DNA of 42,363 nt from Candidatus Methylumidiphilus alinenensis (GTDB taxonomy: Bacteria; Pseudomonadota; Gammaproteobacteria; Methylococcales; Methylococcaceae): positions 1 to 42,363 of the forward strand of contig QJPH01000425.1 in NCBI GenBank assembly GCA_003242955.1, written 5' to 3'. A program made the position numbers and the translations under genes. Every line of letters begins with the position of its first letter. Position 1 is the stretch's first letter. Under the pieces are notes generated by a model. It was not told where the DNA came from. It ran no database searches and worked only from the letters and a program-made list of their open reading frames with translations. Shown here one piece after another: positions 8,710-15,873 of this stretch.

Positions 8710-8910
8710 GGCCGGAGGGCCAAGAGCGGAGCGCACGCAACCGGGGGCGGCCCGGCCGCGGAGCGGACAGGGCCGGGCCGCCCCCTGTTGCGTGGCGCGT
8801 AGGCCGGAATAAGCCCGCCCTGGCGGGCGTTCCCGGCGAAAAATACCATCATTGCCGGAACGACGAATGGCGTTCGTTCCCAAGCTCCCGTTCTTGCCGT
8901 TATACACAAG
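8710..8910. other. Post-VR2 spacer with REP-like unit
   Basis: After the hairpin 8731-8798 comes the unit AGGCCGGAATAAGCCCGCCC...GGCGGGCG (about 8800-8840), which also occurs after VR1 (7673-7710) and VR3 (about 10540-10575), then ATACCATCATTGCCGGAACG shared with the VR3 downstream region. No gene. Confidence 0.75.
8731..8798. repeat. Long GC-rich hairpin downstream of VR2
   Basis: About 27-bp stem: left arm 8731-8757 and right arm 8771-8798, with one bulge and one mismatch, around the loop GCGGAGCGGACAG (8758-8770). It begins 22 bp after the stop codon. The same structure follows VR3. DGR targets in phage BPP-1 need a hairpin/cruciform just after the VR for homing, so a comparable role is possible; a transcription terminator without U-tract is the alternative. 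A GGAATAAGCCCGCCCTGGCG repeat follows at 8802-8840. Confidence 0.8.
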
Positions 8911-9302
8911 TGTTGGATACCCGTCATTCCGGCAGGGATGCCGGAATCCAGCGTCCAAGGACGGCAACCTCCCGGTTTGACGTTCGCCCGAAAAATAGTG
9001 TTGGACACCCGTCATTCCGGCAGGGATGCCGGAATCCAGCGTGCAAGGACGGCAACCTCCCGGTTTGACGTTCACCCGAAAAATAGTGTTGGACACCCGT
9101 CATTCCGGCAGGGATGCCGGAATCCAGCGTCCAAGGACGGCAACCTCCCGGTTTGACGTTCGCCCGAAAAATAGTGTTGGATACCCGTCATTCCGGCAGG
9201 GATGCCGGAATCCAGCGTCCAAGGATGGCAACCTTCCGGTTTACGTTCGCCCGAAAAATAGTGTTGGATACCCGTCATTCCGGCATCCCTGCCGGAATGA
9301 CG
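8911..9302. repeat. Tandem array of 88-bp units containing CATTCCGGCAGGGATGCCGG
   Basis: Five head-to-tail units: the GTCATTCCGG landmark falls at 8923, 9011, 9099, 9187 and 9274 (spacing 88, 88, 88, 87). Units are nearly identical over their full length. The last is truncated and closes as a palindrome (GTCATTCCGGCATCCCTGCC followed by the complement). The core is the dispersed GTCATTCCGG palindrome found elsewhere in the window. The interval 9303-9523 to the next gene holds a short GGCGGCGGCGACACCGCCG palindrome and nothing else recognisable. Confidence 0.9.
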
Positions 9303-9523
9303 GTTTTTTTCTAGTTTTCAATACCTTTATGCAACTGCGATTTTTCACGATACCCATTTATGGCGGCGGCGACACCGCCGACGAGTTGAACCTGAACAGG
9401 CCGCCCTCACGGTGTCGGTTCGCCGTCGCCAAAACCCAAAGGCCCCCGGTGTGCTAGTAGCGGAAGGCGGATGCCCCGCGAACGCTCGCCGGTGGGCCGC
9501 TCCATTTTGAACGGTTCGATACG

Positions 9524-10447
9524 ATGCAAACCACACCCTTCATTGACACCGCTTGGCATCCACTGGCTTCCGGCAACCCGCCCGCATGGGCCAGCGAGTG
9601 GGGGCAGGATGAGCATGGCGTGTTTGTCGCCTTCACGTTTGGCGCTGTCACTCAACGCTTGCGCTGGATACCGCCGGGGCGGTTTATGATGGGCTCATTG
9701 GAGGAGGAGACTCGCGGCTTGGCGAAGGAAAGCTATGAAGAGGAATGGTTCAAGCGAGAGCATCCCCGGCACACCGTTTATATCACCAAAGGCTTTTGGC
9801 TGGCCGGCACCCCTTGCACCCAAGCCTTATGGGAAGCCGTGATGCATTCCAACCCCAGCCGCTTCAAAAGCCCTCGCCGCCCGGTCGAACAGGTCAGTTG
9901 GAACGACGTGCAAACCTTCCTGCAACGCATCAACGCCGAGATACCCGGCTTGGATTTGGTGCTGCCCACCGAGGCCCAGTGGGAACACGCATGCCGCGCC
10001 GGGACCGACACCGCGCTGTACTCAGGGCCGATTGAGATTCTGGGCGAACGAAACGCCCCGGCCTTGGACCCCATTGCTTGGTACGGTGGCAATAGTGGCG
10101 TAGGTTACGAATTGGATGAATTTTCCGATTCCTCAAGTTGGCCGCAGATGCAATACCTCAACCCCAAATCCGGCACTCGTGAAGTCGGCAAGAAGCACTA
10201 CAACTCGTGGGGCTTGCATGACATGCTCGGCAATGTCTGGGAGTGGTGCGCGGATGGGTTGAGGGTGTACACCGAAGACACGCAGATTGACCCGGTAGGC
10301 CCGGTGGACGCTGGGGCGGACCGTGTGTTGCGCGGCGGATCCTGGCGTGACTTCGCGTGGTACTGCCGTTCCGCGAGCCGTTTCGGTTCCCCATCCGTCA
10401 ACCGTGACTACTACGCCGGCTTCCGTTGCGCCCGAGTTCAGGCGTGA
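9524..10447 (+). CDS. Stand-alone FGE/lectin-fold protein (diversified target)
   Basis: A 307-residue protein of the SUMF1/FGE-like fold with no signal peptide. It contains WASEWGQDEHGVFVAF, an N-terminal module also seen before both FGE domains of the 1234-residue protein, then RLRWIPPGRFMMGS (about residues 45-58), VEQVSWNDVQTFL, LPTEAQWEHACRAGTDTALY, WGLHDMLGNVWEW and RVLRGGSW...GFRCARVQA at the C-terminus. Its body is closest to FGE domain 2 upstream (for example the ILGERNAPALDPIAWYGG segment is shared), so the two are duplicates. The catalytic copper-binding cysteine pair of true FGE is not conserved. ATG 9524 has no strong ribosome site; it may be transcribed separately from the operon, since 0.8 kb of repeats intervenes. 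The likely role is a hypervariable ligand-binding component of the same conflict system. Confidence 0.85.
   Translation: MQTTPFIDTAWHPLASGNPPAWASEWGQDEHGVFVAFTFGAVTQRLRWIPPGRFMMGSLEEETRGLAKESYEEEWFKREHPRHTVYITKGFWLAGTPCTQALWEAVMHSNPSRFKSPRRPVEQVSWNDVQTFLQRINAEIPGLDLVLPTEAQWEHACRAGTDTALYSGPIEILGERNAPALDPIAWYGGNSGVGYELDEFSDSSSWPQMQYLNPKSGTREVGKKHYNSWGLHDMLGNVWEWCADGLRVYTEDTQIDPVGPVDAGADRVLRGGSWRDFAWYCRSASRFGSPSVNRDYYAGFRCARVQA
10322..10441 (+). other. Candidate DGR variable region VR3
   Basis: Variable codons are 10346-10417, again exactly 24 between GSW and GFR. Variable codons include GAC, TTC, TAC, TTC, TCC, TCC, GTC, AAC, GAC, TAC, TAC. Unlike VR1/VR2 it has silent differences in the constant codons (GGA for GGG, TTG for GTT, TCC for TCT, TTC for TTT) and its proline sits one codon earlier, so it was either copied from another template or diverged long ago. 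The 3' end from CGTTGCGCCCGAGTTCAGG onward is identical to VR2. Confidence 0.72.
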
Positions 10448-10468
10448 GGCCGGAGGGCCAAGAGCGGA

Positions 10469-10536
10469 GCGCACGCAACAGGGGGCGGCCCGGCCGCGGA
10501 GCGGACAGGGCCGGGCCGCCCCCTGTTGCGAGGCGC
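10469..10536. repeat. Long GC-rich hairpin downstream of VR3
   Basis: Left arm 10469-10495, loop GCGGAGCGGACAG (10496-10508), right arm from 10509. The inner 21 bp pair perfectly. The whole 10439-10605 segment is almost identical to 8701-8868 after VR2, including the adjoining GGAATAAGCCCG repeat and the ATACCATCATTGCCGGAACG tail, so the downstream DNA was duplicated or homogenised with the VR end. Confidence 0.82.
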
Positions 10537-10621
10537 GAAGGCCGGAATAAGCCCGTTCTAGCGGGCGTACCCGGCGAAAAATACCATCATTGCCGGAACG
10601 ACGAATTATTTGATCGTTCCC

Positions 10622-11030
10622 ACGCTCCGCGTCACTCCCATTAAGTTAAGGGCTGATGTTACGCAGTTGGGTAAGCCGTAGCCCGGATGGAGCCGCTTGC
10701 GGCGAAATCCGGGTTGTGGCCAGATTCTCCCGGATTGCGCCGCAAGCGGCTCCATCCGGGCTACCACACTGTAATTCAACGGCACAAACCACGGTTCTGT
10801 TGTCGGCAAAGGGTTGCCGACCTACGGCGATTTGATTTGGAGTGTCAAGGCTTGCCTTGACAGGCAAAGCGAGCTTTGCCACTCCATGCGTAACATCAGT
10901 TAAGGGTTGCGATTAGCCAATGCCGGGAGTGCAAGGCTTGCCTTGCTAGGATTTACAGGTAGTTGGGAACCTCGCAAGGCAAGCCTTGCACTCCATTCGT
11001 GCTTAACTTAATGGCAGTGACGCTCCGCGT
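10622..11030. mobile_element. Composite MITE with 11-bp target duplication (element M1)
   Basis: Element 10633-11019 has terminal inverted repeats: CACTCCCATTAAGTTAAG on the left, and CTTAACTTAATGGCAGTG on the right. It is flanked by direct copies of ACGCTCCGCGT at 10622-10632 and 11020-11030. The uninterrupted target (CGTTCCCACGCTC-GCGTGGGAACG) exists at 7611-7640. Nested inside are a GTAGCCCGGATGGAGCCGC palindrome (10678-10764, relative at 33614-33705) and a segment at about 10790-10906 repeated in reverse at about 30886-31000. There is no transposase gene. IS4-family elements make duplications of this size, so mobilisation by such an enzyme is possible. Confidence 0.82.
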
Positions 11031-11315
11031 GGGAACGCATCCGAAGGCACTCCGCGCCTGGAAGTAGACGGCTGGAATGGGCCATGCCCACGATAAACTG
11101 CCTACAATTGCTGAGGGTTCAATCATTCGCGGGCATGGCCCGCCCCTATGCATAGTATGAAATATATTTATCAAGTAACTTAATAGAAATAGAAAACGCT
11201 GTAACTTAAAGCAGGCATGGGTGTCAAACCCGCCTAGGGCGCAGAAAAATGTTTGGCGGTGGATTCCCAGTGCTGGTGCAACCGACATAATTTGCGACTT
11301 CGTGTGTATATCCCG
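11031..11315. other. Intergenic repeats upstream of minus-strand ligase stop
   Basis: No gene. An inverted pair GGGCCATGCCCACGA / GGGCATGGCCCGCCC spans roughly 11077-11146. A solo MITE end GAAAACGCTGTAA lies at about 11192-11204, matching the ends of the CAGCGTTTTCA element family. The region lies at the convergent 3' ends of the FGE gene and the ligase. Confidence 0.6.
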
Positions 11316-14312
11316 CTAACTTCCCGCTTTATCCCGCCCTAAATCCGGCTCGCCTATGTGTCGCAGGATGTGTTCGCGGGCCAAGTCGCGCAGTTGGATG
11401 GCGGCTTTCCAGGCATCGCCGCCATTTTCTTGCATTATGAGCGAAGGATGGCAAGGCTTGCCGATAGTCACGCTGATGATTCCCTTGCGCGGAAACCAAC
11501 TATCGCCTCGGAGCATGGAGCGGGTTCCGCGCAAAGCGACCGGAATCACTGGCATACCCGCTTCAATGGCGGCGGCGAAAGCCCCTAGGTGGAACGGCAT
11601 CAGGCCGGGGCGGCGGGTGAATGTGCCTTCGGGAAAAAACACCAGGGGGTTGCCTTGCTTTAGCGTCCCGACCAGTCGCTTGGCATCCTTCACGCCTTTT
11701 TCGGCCTCAAAGCGTTCGACGAATTCGGTGCCGATGCCGCGCAAGGCCGGTCCCAGTAGTTTATTGCGGCCTAGTTCTGCCTTGGCGACAAAGACTAGTC
11801 GGCGGGGCAGGGCGGCGGTCAGCGCATAGACGTCGAGGTAGCTGGAATGGTTGGCGACTAGCACGAAAGCTTGGCCCTCGGGCGGCAAATTTTCCAATCC
11901 CGCCAGCGAAACAGGGGTGCCGGTTGCCCGTTGCAGCCAGCGTATGCACATCCGCATGGCTTGCCAGCGCAGGTTTAGCGTTGGCAAAGTCACCGCCGAG
12001 ACCCAAACGGCAGGGGCGAGCAGTGCGAAAAAACTCCAGGCATAGACGGCAAAAAACCATTCCCCGGACTTTATGATGCTGCGTCTGGTTTTTGCCAGCC
12101 AGCTTTCCATCAACAAACCAAGCACGTTTAGCCGGGTCGAATGCCGGGATTTGCCGATTCCGCCACGCTCGTAAAGTTCACGGATGGCGGCCCTCCGTAC
12201 TTTGCCGCTGGATGTTTTTAACACAGATCCGGGTGGGGCGAGTACGATGTCATCGGGCGGTTCGCCAAGGAGGCTGGTGACAGCCGAGTTGATCTTGGAC
12301 CGCAAGGCTTCGGATACTTGCAATTCCAAGCGCCGGGTTTCGGCCAGCACGATAAGCCGCTCGGTGCCTGTGGTCGGGTCGATGCAGCCAAACACTGCGA
12401 CGCAGCCTTTGCGCACGCCTTCGATTTCGCTGACCGTTTGCTCCACCTCTTGGGGGTAGATGTTGCGTCCGGCGCGGATGACGAGGTCTTTGTGGCGTCC
12501 GGTGACGAATAGTTCCCCGCCGCTGATGTATCCGAGATCGCCGGTTTTCAGCCATTCCCCGTCGAATAATGCCCGGGTTTGCCCACTATTGCGGTAATAG
12601 CCGCTGGTGGAGGATGGCCCACGAAACTCGATGCTGCCTTGGCGGCGTTCAGGCAATTCGCGTCCGGCTTCATCGACCACCCGAATCTGGTGGCCGGGCA
12701 ACGGCTGGCCGCAGCCGACAAAACGTAACACCGACTGGTCCTGGGCATCGGCGGGAGCCGCCAGTCCTTGTCGGCTGAATGTCTCGCGCTGGATGCGGTC
12801 GATCAACAGTCCCCGTTCCAGTGGCGGGAACCCCAAGCCCACTGAAGACTCGGCCAGCCCGTAGACCGGCATCATCGCCTCGGCGCGGAACCCTTGGGGC
12901 TTGAATCGCTCGATGAAGCGTTCGGCGGTCTCCGGCACCACCGCTTCCGCCCCATTGAAGGCCGCCCGCCAGCACGACAAATCCAAGCCCGCCGTATCTT
13001 TTTCTTCCAACCTGCGCAGGCAGATTTCATAGCCGAAATTGGGCGCGGCGGACAAGGTTCCGCGATAACGATGAATGGCATGAAGCCAGCGTTGGGGCCG
13101 GGAAATGAAGCTTAAAGGCGGCATGACCACTAAGGGGATGGCATGGTATAGGCTGCCCAGCCATGCGCCGATTAGCCCCATGTCGTGATAAAGCGGTAGC
13201 CAACTGACAAACACATCGTCGGGCCGGACACCGACGGCCACGCCCATGGCCCGGATGTTGGCCAATAAATTAGCGTGGGTCAATATCACTCCCTTGGGCG
13301 AGCCGGTGCTGCCCGAGGTGTATTGCAGAAAGGCAATGTCGCAGTTGCGAGGCAATCCGGTTAAATTAAGCTGATGCTCGTCGTTCCGGCATGGATCGCC
13401 GGAACCCAGATTCCATGGATGGTCCGGCCCCAGAACATCCCTGTAGCCTAGATTCCGGCGATCCATGCCGGAATGACGGCTTAATTCAACAGTATTGCCG
13501 TCGCCCTTGGCTGAACGGGAATTTATCGTGCCGGACAGCTCTTCGACGGAAACCAGTTGCGACAGGCTTCCCGCCAGTGAACACAGCAGTTTGGCGTGGC
13601 GTTTGCCTTCGGGCACGGTAATCATCATGGGAGCCGCGCAGTTGTCGAGAATCGCAACACAACGGCGGAGGTGCTCTTCAAGTTGGGACATGCGGGAGGG
13701 CGGGTACATCGGCACTGGCACTCCGCCGGCCAATAACACGCCAATGAAGCTGAAAAAATAGTCGGGACCGGTAGGCAGCATGATGGCGACCATTTGTCCC
13801 GGCTGCAAGCCCACATTTTGTAAGCCGGATGCCACTTTGACGGCTTCGGTATGCAGTTGATGATAGGTCAGCGTCAAGCCTTCATCGTTGTCGCTGTAAA
13901 AACGGATGTGCGGTCGGTCGGGATGCCGTGAGTTGTGCCATTCGAGGGCATCAACCAGCGTTTCGGCATGATTGGGGAAGGACTGGACCCCGCCAAGCAT
14001 GAGGTTGGCAAATTCCACGGATTCCTGCCTGCCATCTGCCGGACTGGCTTGAAGCAAAGCGCGCAACAGATCGCGCGGGGTTTCCGCTTCGGCAAATAAG
14101 TTTTCCGGCGGAATCATGTCGAAACGGCGTTCGATGCGGTGCATCAGTTCCACCCGGCCAAGGCTGTCTAGGCCCAAATCTTTGTCGAGGGTGCTATCTA
14201 GGGAGATGGCTGTCAACGACCTGCCGGGGTGGAGTTCGTCAACTAAGGTTTGCAGCACCGACAACAGGGCTTCGGCGGTTTCGCGTTGACCTTCAAACAG
14301 CGTTTTCAACAT
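11316..14312 (-). CDS. ACP-fatty acyl-AMP ligase-acyltransferase fusion
   Basis: A 998-residue three-domain protein. The N-terminal carrier domain (about 8-90) has the phosphopantetheine serine in LGLDSLGRVEL. The adenylate-forming domain (about 105-715) has YTSGSTGSPKG, the fatty-acyl-AMP-ligase-like LPLYHDMGLIGAW and GDLGYISGGELFVTGRHKD. The C-terminal PlsC-like acyltransferase (about 765-990) has HSSYLD (HX4D), FFPEGTF and a preceding hydrophobic segment (about 745-775). It likely activates a fatty acid, loads it on its own ACP and transfers it to a lipid acceptor at the inner membrane. I start at ATG 14312; TTG 14315 is also in frame. The first codons (MLKTL) are encoded by the end of a MITE (14297-14421). 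A GTCATTCCGG-type palindrome (about 13379-13484) is inserted in frame, giving SRHSGMDRRN...SGDPCRNDE near residues 277-311, shortly before the YTSGSTGSPKG loop; it may be tolerated or may impair function. Confidence 0.86.
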   Translation of the reverse strand: MLKTLFEGQRETAEALLSVLQTLVDELHPGRSLTAISLDSTLDKDLGLDSLGRVELMHRIERRFDMIPPENLFAEAETPRDLLRALLQASPADGRQESVEFANLMLGGVQSFPNHAETLVDALEWHNSRHPDRPHIRFYSDNDEGLTLTYHQLHTEAVKVASGLQNVGLQPGQMVAIMLPTGPDYFFSFIGVLLAGGVPVPMYPPSRMSQLEEHLRRCVAILDNCAAPMMITVPEGKRHAKLLCSLAGSLSQLVSVEELSGTINSRSAKGDGNTVELSRHSGMDRRNLGYRDVLGPDHPWNLGSGDPCRNDEHQLNLTGLPRNCDIAFLQYTSGSTGSPKGVILTHANLLANIRAMGVAVGVRPDDVFVSWLPLYHDMGLIGAWLGSLYHAIPLVVMPPLSFISRPQRWLHAIHRYRGTLSAAPNFGYEICLRRLEEKDTAGLDLSCWRAAFNGAEAVVPETAERFIERFKPQGFRAEAMMPVYGLAESSVGLGFPPLERGLLIDRIQRETFSRQGLAAPADAQDQSVLRFVGCGQPLPGHQIRVVDEAGRELPERRQGSIEFRGPSSTSGYYRNSGQTRALFDGEWLKTGDLGYISGGELFVTGRHKDLVIRAGRNIYPQEVEQTVSEIEGVRKGCVAVFGCIDPTTGTERLIVLAETRRLELQVSEALRSKINSAVTSLLGEPPDDIVLAPPGSVLKTSSGKVRRAAIRELYERGGIGKSRHSTRLNVLGLLMESWLAKTRRSIIKSGEWFFAVYAWSFFALLAPAVWVSAVTLPTLNLRWQAMRMCIRWLQRATGTPVSLAGLENLPPEGQAFVLVANHSSYLDVYALTAALPRRLVFVAKAELGRNKLLGPALRGIGTEFVERFEAEKGVKDAKRLVGTLKQGNPLVFFPEGTFTRRPGLMPFHLGAFAAAIEAGMPVIPVALRGTRSMLRGDSWFPRKGIISVTIGKPCHPSLIMQENGGDAWKAAIQLRDLAREHILRHIGEPDLGRDKAGS
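13379..13484. repeat. CATTCCGG palindromic repeat inside the ligase gene
   Basis: Arms GTCGTTCCGGCATGGATCGC (left) and GCGATCCATGCCGGAATGAC (right) form a long inverted pair. The extended flanks AATTAAGC and GGCTTAATTCAAC match those of the repeat at 1611-1657. It is a close relative of 18465-18563. It is read through in frame by the minus-strand ligase. Confidence 0.85.
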
Positions 14313-14421
14313 CAAAATATTTACTTGTTGATTGTAATGGTCGTGAGAGTGGGTTTAATCAAAGGGTTGTTTGGTAGTTGTCATTTTTAGATGCCATTTG
14401 AAAATGAAAACGCTGTTATTC
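14297..14421. repeat. CAGCGTTTTCA MITE (copy E1)
   Basis: About 125 bp with ends CAGCGTTTTCAACATCAAA and ATGAAAACGCTGTT in inverted orientation and an internal TTTTTAG. The same element is at 25917-26036. Its left end contains the complement of the ligase start codon, so the ligase promoter and translation start lie in or beyond this repeat. Confidence 0.75.
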
Positions 14422-14456
14422 CGATAAAGTCCGGTAGCAACTGCGCGAATCAGTCC

Positions 14457-15323
14457 TCAACGCCCCTTTCTGCGTTCTTTGGAACCTGCCTTTTTGTTTT
14501 TGGCACGACTTTTCCATTGCCAGAAGCCAAGAGGGGCAATGAAGGTAGCCCAAAGCCACTGCCAATTGCCTTTTATAAACTGGCTCGCTTTCTGAAGGGG
14601 CGTAACCTCCACCTCGATAACTTTATCAAATGTTTTAACAGACCTCATCATGTCCTTTCCATCTACTTCGAAATGTGCGGTTAGCGATAGATAAAGCCAC
14701 TGTGTCCCCTCCTTTTTTGGTACTACTTGCCATTCCCATGAGGTGATGCCCTTTGAGGCAATGGCCTGTTCTTTCGGAGTTATCGGCACAATATCAAAAG
14801 CAAGGCCAGTTAATGAAGCTTCCATTCGATCTGAAACTTTGATGTTAGCCCCCTCTTTGATGCCTAGCGCTTGGATTGTTGATTTCAATTCCTCAATAGA
14901 CTGGTCGAGAGACAGGACAAGTTGAATGTTTTCAGTTTTATCCATTTCCATGGTGTGAGGGGCATTAAAGGCGATGTTCCCTAGATTAAGCTGATCTAAA
15001 ACCTGATCTACTGCCGATTCCCTTGGTATGGTCAGTGGGGGAATTGGGAAGTCAGGAGGCTCCATCGACGATGGCACAGGCATCGGCGGTGCCACAGAGT
15101 TCATGTCAAATTTCCACATAGGTAACACTGTGATGCTGAGTATTACAAGAATGCCTATCGACGATATGAGCCAACCTGACAAACCGCTTCTGGAAGGTTC
15201 TTCGCGGACAAAAAAGCTTTTACCGCAACCGGGACAGACTGTGGGTAAATCCGCCTCAGAAAACATACGCCCACTTTTGGCAAAATCACAGCTTTCTATA
15301 TTTGCACATCTATAATATGCCAT
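14457..15323 (-). CDS. Zinc-ribbon membrane protein of unknown function
   Basis: I do not recognise the family. It has 288 residues. The N-terminus carries two Cys pairs or near pairs (RCANIESC at 5-12 and CPGCGKSFF at 30-38), typical of a small zinc ribbon. A membrane segment follows (about 48-68, LISSIGILVILSITVLPMW), then a Pro-rich spacer and an extracytoplasmic domain (about 95-250) with DQSIEELKSTIQALG and TSWEWQVVPKKEGTQWLYLSL. A second hydrophobic segment (about 262-278) precedes a very basic tail (KSRAKNKKAGSKERRKGR). The C-terminal domain has a beta-rich look, possibly Ig-like. It is more AT-rich than the ligase downstream on the same strand; 145 bp with a MITE separates the two genes. 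ATG 15323 follows a GGGGAG sequence on the minus strand. Confidence 0.72.
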   Translation of the reverse strand: MAYYRCANIESCDFAKSGRMFSEADLPTVCPGCGKSFFVREEPSRSGLSGWLISSIGILVILSITVLPMWKFDMNSVAPPMPVPSSMEPPDFPIPPLTIPRESAVDQVLDQLNLGNIAFNAPHTMEMDKTENIQLVLSLDQSIEELKSTIQALGIKEGANIKVSDRMEASLTGLAFDIVPITPKEQAIASKGITSWEWQVVPKKEGTQWLYLSLTAHFEVDGKDMMRSVKTFDKVIEVEVTPLQKASQFIKGNWQWLWATFIAPLGFWQWKSRAKNKKAGSKERRKGR

Positions 15324-15358
15324 TGTATTGCTCCCCTCACTTCATCACTTAGCTTTTT

Positions 15359-15472
15359 AACGTTGCGTCGTTGCGCCGTTGCGTGAGACTTTCTTTTTGC
15401 TTTTCTCGCCATGCTGCTGGGCTATTATGCCATAGGGCGAAGATTTGTTTGCCAAACGCAACGGCGCAACGT
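15359..15472. repeat. ACGTTGCGTCGTTGCGCCG inverted-repeat element (copy 1)
   Basis: Element bounded by AACGTTGCGTCGTTGCGCCG and its inverted partner ACGCAACGGCGCAACGT. Related copies lie at 18194-18312, 18636-18754 and 22318-22437. No coding potential. It is one of four dispersed copies, so likely a non-autonomous mobile repeat. Confidence 0.85.
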
Positions 15473-15571
15473 AAAAGAAGAAAGCAGGCAGCATGACATG
15501 ACGGTTAGGAAAATTTTCGCTCTTCCCTGTTCATCCGGCAAGTCTCACAAGGCTTAAACGGCATATCCATC

Positions 15572-15752
15572 GTAGGTTGGGCTAGGTGCGCACATCAAGA
15601 AATTTGACTTTTCACGGCACTTTCCGCGCACCGTAGCCCAACGAACAGTTTGGACGAACGTCAATGGTGGGCTACGGTGCGCGTCAAGCCCTATGCTTAA
15701 CTAAGAGATTCTTATAATGCGCACCTAGCCCACCCTACGTTTTTGCCTTGTG
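15572..15752. repeat. Nested double palindrome
   Basis: The outer pair CGTAGGTTGGGCTAGGTGCG (from 15572) and CGCACCTAGCCCACCCTACG (to about 15740) encloses an inner pair GCGCACCGTAGCCCA and TGGGCTACGGTGCGC. A TGAGAATTGCTG motif at 15750 matches the terminal repeat of MITE-like element A. The 15324-15873 gap otherwise holds only this and the repeat at 15359-15472. Confidence 0.7.
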
Positions 15753-15873
15753 AGAATTGCTGTGTTTATCCGGGTTTGGAAGGCCGGGGGGCTGATATGG
15801 TATTCTTACGAATAATGGCAGGCCCATTAGTTGGTTTAACCAGCCGATAGTCTAAACAACTGAGGAAAATAGT

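Noticed and set aside
8911-9302. CRISPR array
   Set aside because: The 88-bp units are near-identical over their whole length, with no unique spacers, and no cas genes are nearby. It is a tandem repeat.
8938-9457. Small proteins with RHSGRDAGIQRP / CRNDG motifs
   Set aside because: These frames are translations of the GTCATTCCGG palindrome and recur wherever the repeat occurs. No ribosome sites or independent coding signal.
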